Origin: Malania oleifera
Taxonomy: Eukaryota > Streptophyta > Magnoliopsida > Santalales > Ximeniaceae
Assembly (NCBI RefSeq): GCF_029873635.1
Contig: NC_080423.1
Coordinates: 102,052,991-102,116,990, forward strand
DNA: 64,000 bases
Direction: 5' to 3'
Positions within the stretch are counted from its first letter, which is position 1. Every line of letters starts with the position of its first letter. Positions 55,639 to 64,000 of this stretch are shown one piece after another. Both the position numbers and the translations under genes were made by a program. The notes under the pieces were generated by a model that did no database searches, was not told the origin of the DNA, and saw only the letters and a program-made list of their open reading frames with translations.

Positions 55639-58600
55639 CTAAACTCCACTGAATAAGTGCGGATATCTCTGGCACATCTGATCCTCTAGTTCCTAAGAAG
55701 CCTCCTCAATAGCATGGTTGCGCCACAGAACTTTTACCAGTGGAATCTTCTTCGTGCGTAGCTCCTGTTCCTTCCAGTCAAGAATCTGCACTAGCACTTC
55801 CTCATAAACTAAAGTATCGCCCAACTCCAGTGCTTCATATCTAATCACATGGGAGGGGTCTGAGACGTATTTCCTCAGCATAGAAACATGGAATACGTCA
55901 TGGATCCTAGATAGGACCGGTGGTAATGCCAAACGATAGGCAACTAGACCCACTCTCTCAAGAATCTCGAATGGTCCAATATACTTAGGGCTCAACTTAC
56001 CCTTCCTCCCGAACCTCATAACACCCTTCAGCGGTGCCACCTTCAGGAACACGTGATCTCCTGTGTCAAACTCCAATTTTCGCCGACGAGTATCCGCATA
56101 ACTCTTCTGCCAGCTCTGCGCTGCCCTGATCCTGTCTCTGATGAGTCTGACTTTATCCTGAGTCTGCTGTATCAGCTCTGGCCCCAATACCTGTCTCTCA
56201 CCAACCTCATCCCAGTACAATGGGGATCGGCACCTCTTGCCATACAGTGCCTCATACGGTGCCATCCCAATGCTGGCCTGGTAGCTATTATCATACGCAA
56301 ACTCAACCAGTGGCAAATACTGCATCCAACGACCTCCGAAATCCAGCACACATGCTCGCAGCATATCCTCCAAAATCTGTATCGTCCTCTCTGTCTGTCC
56401 ATCTGTCTAAGGATGAAAAGCTGTGCTGAACGACAACTGAGAACCTATGGCCCCTTGCAGACTCTTCCAAAAACGAGATGTAAACCGTGGGTCTCTATCT
56501 GAAACTATGGACACTGGGACGCCGTGGATTCTAACTATCTCCTAGATGTATAACTCAGCCAATCTATCCATGGAGTAGCTAACTCTGATCGGCAAAAAGT
56601 GGGCAGTCTTCATCAATCGATCCACCACTACCCAAATAGCATCCTGTCCATGCAATGCTGGCGGTAATCCTGAGACAAAATCCATCGCTATATGCTCCCA
56701 CTTCCACTCAGGAATGTGGAGTGGCTGCAACGATCCCGCCCGTCTCTAATGCTCAGCCTTCACTTGCTGGCACCCCAAACACTGACCCACAAACTGAGTT
56801 ATCTCCCTCTTCATGTTGCTCTACCAAAAGGACTCTCGGAGATCCCTGTACATTTTAGTGCTACCCGGATGTACAGTATATAGGGATCGATGTGCTTCCT
56901 CTAGAATGACTTTCTTGATCTCAGGATCGGCAGGAACACATAACCTGGTATGGAACCTTAGGGCTCCATCATCTGAAATGCTGAACTCTGGTTCCTGACC
57001 ATCATGTACCTTTCCCATAAGCTCTACTAGTTCTGCATCATTCCTCTGAGCTGCTTTAATCCTCTCCTGTAGAGTCGGCTGCAAAACCAAGTCAACAATG
57101 AACGCCTGGTGATCGCTGTCTACCAGCTCCACACCGAGCCTCTCCAGATCCATCTGAATCGAATGCTGAATCTCCACTGCAGATACAGATGATTCCACTG
57201 ATTTTCGACTCAAAGCATCAGCAACCACATTAGCCTTTCCCAGGTGGTAGCTAATAGTGCAGTCGTAATCCTTTATTAGCTCTAGCCATCTCCTCTGCCT
57301 CATATTCAATTCCTTCTGCGTGAAGAAATACTATAAGCTCTTATGGTCAGTAAATATCTCACACCAACCCCCATATAGATAGTGCCTCCAAATCTTCAGT
57401 GCGTAAACAACCGCCGCCAACTCTAGATCGTGGGTAGGATAGTTCTTCTCATATTCTTTCAACTTTCGTGAGGCATAGGCTATTACTCTCCCCCGCTGCA
57501 TCAACATGCATCCGAGCCCTTTATGGGACGCATCACTATAAATTACGAACCCCTCTTCTCCTGAAGGAATTGTCAACACAGGCGCAATGATGAGTCGCTG
57601 CTTCAACTCCTGGAAGCTCTGTTCACATTCATCAGACCACTCAAACTTCACTCCTTTCCTGGTCAATCTGGTCAACGGGCCTGACAATCGAGAGAAGCCC
57701 TCAACAAACCTGCGGTAGTACCCAGCCAATCCCAGGAAACTCCTGATCTCGTGCACGTTCTTTGGTTGTACCCAGTCAACTACCGCCTCAATTTTACTCG
57801 GATCAACAGAAATACCACCCTTGGATATAACGTGTCCAAGGAAGGTAACCTGTTCCAGCCAAAACTCACACTTCTTGAGCTTCGCATATAGCTTCTTCTC
57901 TCGCAACACCTGCAACACTATACTCAGATGCTCCTCATGCTCCTCTGGACTCTTCGAATACACTAGTATATCATCAATAAATACTACCACAAACCGATCC
58001 AAGTACTGGTGAAAAACCTTATTCATAAGATCCATAAACACTGCAGGAGCATTCGTCAACCCAAACGGCATAACTAGAAATTCATAGTGACCATACCGTG
58101 TTCTGAATGCCGTCTTCGAAACATCTTCCGCCCTAACTTTCACCTGATGGTACCCGGAGCGTAAATCTATCTTCGAAAAGATCTGTGTCCCCTGTAATTC
58201 GTCAAACAAATCATCAATACGTGGGAGCAGGTATTTATTCTTGATAGTTACTTTATTTATTTCTCAATCGTCGATGCACAATCTCATCGAGCCATCCTTC
58301 TTCCTCACAAACAAAACTGGTGCTCCCCAGGGTGACACACTGGGCCGAACGAACCCCTTATCTAACAGCTCCTGCAACTGCTCTTTCAATTCTTTCAGCT
58401 CTGCCGGTGCCATTCTATACGGCGCCTTCGAAATCGGCACTGTCCCTGGAACCAGATCAATAACAAACTCTACCTCACGATCAGGAGGTAGTCCCGGCAA
58501 ATCCTCGGGAACTACATTAGGAAAATCCCTCACCACTGGGATATCCTCCACCCTCAGTTCCTCTTCAGATACGGCCTTCACATAGGCTAAATATCCCTAA

Positions 58601-59361
58601 CAACCTTCTGATAGCAATTTACACGCCTGAATAGCAGATAATAATGGAGGTGGGGTGCGCACACGTGATCCCACGAATCTGTACTCCTGTCCCTCTGGAG
58701 GTCTAAACACTACCACTCTCTGATGGCAATCAATGCTAGCATAGTGGGTAGATAGCCAATCCATGCCCAAGATTACCTCAAACCCATGCATGTCTAAAAC
58801 CACCAGATTAGCTAACAAAGACCTCCCCTGAATATCCACTGGACAGTCCCTGAGTACCTTTTTACATACCCCCATGGCCCCAGTCGGCGTAGCAACAGAC
58901 AAACTAATTTCTAATTGCTGAGGCTCAAACCCACATAATTTAACATAATCCCGGGCGATAAATGAATGTGTCGCCCCAGAATCAAACAAAACAGTAGCTT
59001 TAAATGACAGTATTGAAACAGTACCTGTCACCACATCTCCTGCTACCTCAGCATCTCCTAGCGTCAAAGCGAAAACTCTGGCTGGGGCCGTATTCCTCTG
59101 CTGGCCTCCTCGTGGTGCCTGGTAACCTCCTCGTGTAGGTCTAGGAGCAGTACTAGTCTGTGTCGGACACTCCCTCATCATATGTCCTCGCTCCCCGCAC
59201 CTGTAGCAGACACCTCGCCCAGAACGACACTCTCCCAGGTGTCTCTTCCCGCAAGATGGGCAAGCTGGAGATGGCTGCACACCCTGAAAACCATGAATCC
59301 CGATCTTCTGTCTCTGGTTCCTATAATAGCCACCTCTCTTCCACGCGGCTCGTGGAACCAC
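55639..59361 (-). pseudogene. F gag end-pol polyprotein, one frame, eight nonsense codons
   Basis: In one minus-strand frame: zinc knuckles CPSCGKRHLGEC and CYRCGERGHMMREC; protease VLFDSGATHSFIARDYVKLC; linker [18 protein letters not shown] with [12 protein letters not shown] and the intact [15 protein letters not shown] box (57331-58209); RNase [21 protein letters not shown]; integrase with [22 protein letters not shown] and DGQTERTIQ, so all three catalytic residues; then GPFEILERVG and a chromodomain-like tail ending YPHLFSGV at TAG 55639-55641. Stops interrupt at 58597, 58264, 57331, 56821, 56746, 56542, 56407 and 55693; seven are TAG, one TGA. No frameshift is seen. The gag N-terminus is missing beyond 59361. 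Confidence 0.93.
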
Positions 59362-60223
59362 GGTAAAAATAGGAGCAACTCGAGAGGTTCAGTCGACCAG
59401 AAATGGTACGGTCAACCAGGACCTAAGTAGCTCTGTCGACCAAGGGTATTTTGAACTGAGTGGTCGGTCGACCGAGGCAAGGCGATTTTTCAAATTTTTC
59501 GAGGTTCGGTCGACCGGGCCTTTTTGAACTGTGTGGTTCGGTCGACCATACCGCTAGGAATTTTCCCGAGACCCTTCGGTCGACCAGGTTGTTGGAGTAC
59601 AAAGTTGGTCGGTCGACCGGGAGGTCAAAATGTTGACTCCTAGGTGGTTCAGTCAACTAGGGTCAAATGAACTGTAAGGGTTCGGTCGACCGGGCCTTGG
59701 TCAAATTGTTGACCCAGGGCTGGTTTGATCAACCAGGCCAAGGTGAACTACGTTGGCTGGTCGACTGAAAGTGCACCAAGTGTGCATTTTGGTCCCGTAT
59801 TGATACAATAAAGCCCTATGTAAGTGCCTACCACATATATGTGAAAGTGTGAGTGTCCTAAAGGCATTTGGGGTCCAATTTTGAAGACGCCGAAAAATTC
59901 CGGTGTTGTCGACCTTCGGTCGACCAAAGTTGCACCCTAAGGTCTTTCTACGATCCTTTCTCATTCATGGTTCGGTTTGAGCTTACAAAATAAATCATGC
60001 ATGTGATGTGTGTGCTTATTACAAACCGAATACCCTAATTACTATTACAGACAAATTTCACTTAGAGATATTACAATTTGGAATATGAAATTGTCTTCAA
60101 GCTTTTGATCTGTTACGTGCCATTAATGATCTACTAATATGGACTTGCATATGAACTAGATATTTATTAAATACAAGAGTATTTGTCATTATCAAAACCA
60201 AGACGTGACCTATAAGGTCAACA
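59362..60223 (-). repeat. G LTR, duplicated 417-bp block plus end piece
   Basis: 59362-59778 is a second copy of 52394-52810 with roughly 25-30 differences in 417 bp, mostly C/T and G/A. From 59779 the text runs on past the CACCA point where F is inserted and ends GGTCAACA at 60223, the LTR terminus. The end piece is therefore what follows 52810 in the original LTR. Confidence 0.75.
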
Positions 60224-61644
60224 GGTTGGCTTATTTTACAGGCAGTGTATGAATTTTATTGCTAAATTGTGTGGCATGAGAATCTGTGCAAATATATGTT
60301 AAATGTATGAGATGCAGGCTAAGTAAGTAAAACAACGAGAATAAAATATGATATGGACAATGTTACCTGTGTGTGTTAAATGCAACCATGTAAATGTAAG
60401 ACAGCTGAAAGACAGTCATGTTAGCAGATCTAGCACACTTCTGTGTAGACTAACTGATGACAGCTAAAAGGAGTTGTGTTAGCAGATCTAACACATTTCT
60501 ACGTAGACTAACTGATGATGGCTAAAGATCAGCTGTAGTACGAAGTAATGAAATGAAATGTTATGCAATGAAATGACGATGAAATGATAATGAAATGAAA
60601 TGACAAAGGTAAATGATGTAAATGGGAAAGAGTCACTTAAAGTGAAACGAAATGCAAAATTAAGTTATGAATAGGAATGAATGTGCATGAATGTATAATG
60701 ACAGAAAAGAATGATGTATTATGATATTAGAAGTATGTATGTACGTAGAACATATTACGATTGGGTGAGGCGTACCTTTCGCCTAAGGGCTTGCTAAATA
60801 AGGCGAGTGCATTAGTAGCTACAGATGTGGCAGTAGCCGCATAACGTACTAGGGCAAAGGGAACCTACTTGTATGGGCAGGTAGATTTCCCTATCCTTAG
60901 GGCCTTTGCCAATAAACTATTGTTGAATGTGTGAGTACGAGATTAATTTATCACTTGAGGGCTTATTGAGTAAGGTAAGCGCCCTGGTATGCTTTAGCCG
61001 CGACCTTTGGGTTACCTAAATATCATAGCAGAGAGGTGCTACTTGTATGGGCAGGTAATCACCCCTATCCTCAGGTAATCTCGTGGATTAAACATTTACA
61101 TGTGTTTGATTAGGTTCAGGGAATGATTTCAAAAATTATGTTAACGATTTTCAAATGTTAAATAATATGTCATATATAAACTCATGTTGATCACACACTG
61201 TTTTAATATATTGTTTCTTCCCTTACTGAGATGTGTTTCACCCGAATATGAATTCATTTTTTTTCAGGATTTCTCAGGATCGAGCTTTAAAAGCTCGAGA
61301 TTTTATAACATTTTTGGAAGATATAAGAAAAAGGGTATTTTTTATGTTAATTCTGATATGTATATTTTATGTTTTATATCTTTATGTTTTAACTCAGTTA
61401 TGAAAGGATAGTTGTGAAATATATTGGTATTAGTGGATAATGTTTTGGAGACATGTATATATTTGAATACTGGTGGATGATTAATTTATTATGGTTGGTA
61501 GTTAGAATTAGTAAACTCTGGCATTATGTTATACGGAAATTATGGCTATGTTTTCCGCTGCATATATTTTGGATTATGGATTATTAGGGATTTTATCAGG
61601 TATAACGCGCTGGACCCGGGCATAAAAGGGTTCGGGGCGTTACA
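60224..61644 (+). mobile_element. LTR H, right piece
   Basis: Ends GGGGCGTTACA at 61644, then the duplicated TACAA. It resembles LTR B (1-197, 12878-13054) and, in reverse, the A LTR (TACTTGTATGGGCAGG block). It holds a 58/59-bp tandem duplication (60401-60517), ATGAA-rich simple text (about 60545-60605) and a second duplication with a period of about 175 bp (60775-61080). No coding domain. Confidence 0.75.
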
Positions 61645-62037
61645 TACAACGTTTACATGGTAATCGAAGAAGCAACCCATCGTAACACTTTCATTATGTG
61701 AAGTTGAGTATATTGCTATCAGCTCAACTGTTTGTCATGATATATGGATCAGGAATGTATTGAAATATTTGGTATTTTTTTCAAGATAACCCCACAAAAG
61801 TCTACATAGATAATTGACCAGCGATTGCACTTGCAAAGAATCTAGTCTTCCATGAAAGAAGCAAATATATTGATATTCGATATCATTTCATTAGAGAGCA
61901 TGTGAAAAACAAATAAGTGGAGCTGACATCTTGCAGAACATACGATTACATTGCTGATATTTTCACAAAGTCACTTAGGCATGATTTTTTTGCAAGACTA
62001 AAGACAATGCTCGAGATGACAAATCCTGGAGAGTCAA
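61645..62037 (+). pseudogene. E RNase H, C-terminal part
   Basis: Resumes after LTR H as TTFTW, SKKQPIVTLSLCEVEYIA, the copia RNase H SKKQ..VALSSCEAEYIA motif with two changes. Several frameshifts and stops follow. Text to 62037 reaches the polypurine tract. Confidence 0.88.
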
Positions 62038-62050
62038 GTTTAAGGGAGGA
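62038..62050 (+). other. E polypurine tract
   Basis: GTTTAAGGGAGGA directly before the 3' LTR, the usual copia second-strand primer. Confidence 0.88.
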
Positions 62051-62384
62051 TGTTGAAAATTAAACTTGATTGGTTACAGAAGAGATGACCGGCAGCCCAC
62101 CTCTCTTGAATTTGCGCTGGAGTCAGCAGCAATCTCACCAAACCCCACCAACTCCAGCCACCACTGCTGATTATAATCTTCACTTATTGTCAGATGTTTT
62201 GCTATAAATAGATATGTGTGTGTGTGTGTGTAATGTAATATGTGGTGTAGAGAGAGTGAATAACCAGTGAGAAAAGAGAAATTGTATTTGAGAGTTCTCT
62301 ATATTTTGTTTCAGATTATCATTGAAATTAATTGAATTTAATTGTGTACAATTCTCACTAAGTTTCAATCATAACCACCCATCA
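62051..62384 (+). repeat. 3' LTR of copia E
   Basis: 334 bp, pair of 40965-41319, with a TATAAATAG box near 62203 and a TG run of about ten repeats. It lacks the 22 bases present near the end of the 5' LTR. Confidence 0.93.
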
Positions 62385-64000
62385 AAAATTACGAAATATT
62401 TTTCAAAAAATGCATATGCACACACATTAAAAAAATGTCATGGTGAAAAATAAAATAAATTGTAATTATTTTACCTATTTATTATATTCGAAAGCTCTCT
62501 TTTGGTACTTCAAGAACAATCTTATTTATCATACGTAACAGTTTTTAAAAATTGTACAAAAAAAAAAAAAAACTTTTTAAATGTCTTATTTTCTCACATT
62601 TTTAATATTTTATGAATATTTTTATTTTAATTAAAATTATAAATATAAACTCTAACTGAATTCTAAATCTTAAAATACAATGACACAACATCTGAAAGCC
62701 CTAAAATTTTTTTTTTTCAGTCCGCCAATAATCAAAAAGTCAACAACAGAAATAAAAAAATTACAATATTTGTCATTACCTGTACCTTTGCTTGCTAGAC
62801 CCAATAAAAAACAAAACAAATAAAAACAACGTAAACAAGCATTAACTTTTAATAATGTATTAAAAATTTTGTTTCATTGAGTTACTTTATATTTCATATT
62901 TTCCTCTCAATTTCCTTGATGATTAAACATTTAGGGAAAAAAAAAATACATTCCATTCAAAGTAAATCAATTCTGACACATAAAATGACTAATCTAAAAT
63001 ATAGCCCTCTAAAAATGTTCACATCCCCAAAAATAAATACAAAATTAACACAATTAAGAGTGGCCAATATCACTCAATTTGAGTTTCAACTCTTTCCATA
63101 TATTTTATTCCTCCTATTTTGAGAGACCAAGAGGCCAACTAACTAAACCTATACCCCTTGCCTTGGCTCGGTATTTGGAACTTGAGAGTAAGACAAAATT
63201 TAAATTTGTATGAATTTAAAAGAAATTTAATATAATTTAACATTAAATTTTATTCAAATCTATACAAATCCAAATTTAAGACCTAAATTTCACGCTCCCA
63301 ATTCCAAGTGCAGGTAAAGTGAGCAATAAATCAACAAGCTTAAATTTGATTCACCAAATGTCTACTCAAAGAATAGAAATAAGACGAGACATCAAAATTT
63401 CTACAGATACATAATAATTAAAAAATATACAAATCAATTATGCACACATTTGTGTCATTCCATCCATCCATCCATCCACCACGAACAGGTAAGAACAAAC
63501 ATTCTCATGACAGTTGAGAATAGTCCTTGTTGACTCCACCTTAGAGATGAACAAAAAAATTATGCATTACCATTTACTTTAAAATGAGAAATTTTCTCTT
63601 ACAAACTACCAAATTCTTATATTATAATCACTCAACCATCTTGCAAACCAAATACAACTTAACTCGAAGTGTAAATGAAAACATAAATTTCAAGTTTTAG
63701 ATTTGATAAAAACTATATAGATTTATTTTGCCTAAATTTTCATACAAATTTAAATTTAAGATTCAAATTATACAAATTCAATCCAAAATCTCAGAACCCC
63801 AAACACATGGCTAGAATCAAAAATAAATTGGCCACTTCTAAAAATTCAAACACTTAGGAAACCAAATTACTGAACTATGACAGAATCCTATGAATACATC
63901 GAAGTTATGTTGGCTACAACATCTAGATATCTGCCCTCTTTTTTTTTCTTCCAAGAGTAATATGCACTCAAATAGAGGGCATAAAATCTCCCACTCCTGC
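62385..64000. other. Host DNA, no gene seen
   Basis: AT-rich DNA right of E. It holds T and A runs (62560, 62710, 62938), a CCAT microsatellite (about 63460-63479) and a loose AT-rich inverted repeat around 63194-63285. The 81-codon plus frame at 62877-63122 has no motif I know and is probably chance. Confidence 0.5.

Larger units (their letters stand above)
52811..59361 (-). mobile_element. Ty3/gypsy chromovirus F, 5' part lost
   Basis: The 3' LTR (52811-55372), polypurine tract, and a pol frame up to the gag zinc knuckles are present. The gag N-terminus, primer site and 5' LTR are gone: at 59361 the text switches to the interior of a G LTR. CACCA at 52806-52810 would be its left target duplication. 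It is the best preserved Ty3 pol in the window, with a single frame and eight nonsense codons. Confidence 0.9.
50648..60223 (-). mobile_element. Truncated Ty1/copia element G inside LTR H
   Basis: On the minus strand: 5' LTR (51089-52810 joined to 59779-60223, 2,167 bp in all), primer site 51075-51086, then only the first part of gag, ending abruptly at about 50648. Pol and the 3' LTR are missing. Its LTR is split by Ty3 element F (52811-59361) and by a second copy of 417 bp of the LTR (59362-59778). No left target duplication is left. Confidence 0.75.
40965..62384 (+). mobile_element. Ty1/copia element E, expanded to 21.4 kb by nested insertions
   Basis: LTRs 40965-41319 and 62051-62384 begin TGTTGAAAATTAAACTTG and end CACCCATCA. 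Flanks AAAAC (40960-40964) and AAAAT (62385-62389) look like a 5-bp duplication with one change. Primer site 41321-41335 and polypurine tract 62038-62050 are present. The coding order gag, protease, integrase, RT, RNase H is diagnostic of copia. Three insertions split it: 42077-44536 in gag, 46088-48305 before integrase, and 50345-61644 in RNase H. Without them E is about 5.4 kb, the usual copia size. Many stops and frameshifts mark it as old. Confidence 0.95.

Noticed and set aside
56053-56502. 149-codon plus-strand frame
   Set aside because: Shadow of the F integrase on the other strand.
62877-63122. 81-codon plus-strand frame in the right flank
   Set aside because: AT-rich, no motif, no splice context; chance cannot be excluded.
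63194-63285. Possible small inverted-repeat transposon
   Set aside because: The arms are loose AT-rich text with many mismatches and no clear target duplication.

Overview
This is a plant nuclear DNA window made almost entirely of nested LTR retrotransposons around one protein-coding gene. An angiosperm is indicated by the four-exon pectinesterase gene of pollen type, by plant-type Ty3 chromovirus (Tekay/Del-like) and Ty1/copia elements primed by initiator tRNA-Met, and by AT-rich spacers full of microsatellites. The GC-rich first exon of the pectinesterase would suit a monocot or magnoliid, but I cannot name a species. No bacterial operon, CRISPR array, tRNA or rRNA gene is visible.

Layout. 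1-13054: a plus-strand Ty3-type LTR (pieces 1-197 and 12878-13054), split by Ty3 element A (198-12872, minus, TSD GGAAA). A in turn carries two solo LTRs (265-2163, TSD ATATC; 6262-8614). 13055-13652: host spacer. 13658-25720: Ty3 element C (minus, TSD TATGG), strongly deleted, with solo LTRs at 14777-16809 (TSD CAAAC) and 19039-20954 (TSD ATTAG). 25728-35048: Ty3 element D (minus, TSD TGGTG), inserted within 2 bp of C, complete in layout but frameshifted. 35054-40964: host DNA with the pectinesterase gene at 36755-38302. 40965-62384: an old Ty1/copia element E (plus), stretched from a few kb to 21.4 kb by a solo LTR in gag (42077-44536, TSD CAGGA), a solo LTR between the GAG-pre-integrase and integrase regions (46088-48305), and a large insertion in RNase H (50345-61644). 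That insertion is itself an LTR (H) holding a truncated copia element G, whose LTR holds Ty3 element F (52811-59361). The nesting there is four deep: E, H, G, F. 62385-64000: AT-rich host DNA without a recognisable gene.

Function. Only the pectinesterase looks like a working gene: its reading frame is intact across four exons and all five active-site residues are present. Every retroelement coding region carries stops, frameshifts, deletions or lost catalytic residues. The best preserved is F, with about 3.7 kb in a single frame broken only by eight nonsense codons.

The most interesting signals are not genes. They are (1) dense arrays of GTCGAC-centred palindromes just upstream of the TATA box in several distinct LTR families, (2) a hairpin next to the polypurine tract and a second conserved block between pol and that tract, shared by divergent Ty3 elements, and (3) a tandem array of small hairpins in the F-family LTR whose closing pair shows compensatory change. 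All structural calls were made by eye, with no alignment or database search.
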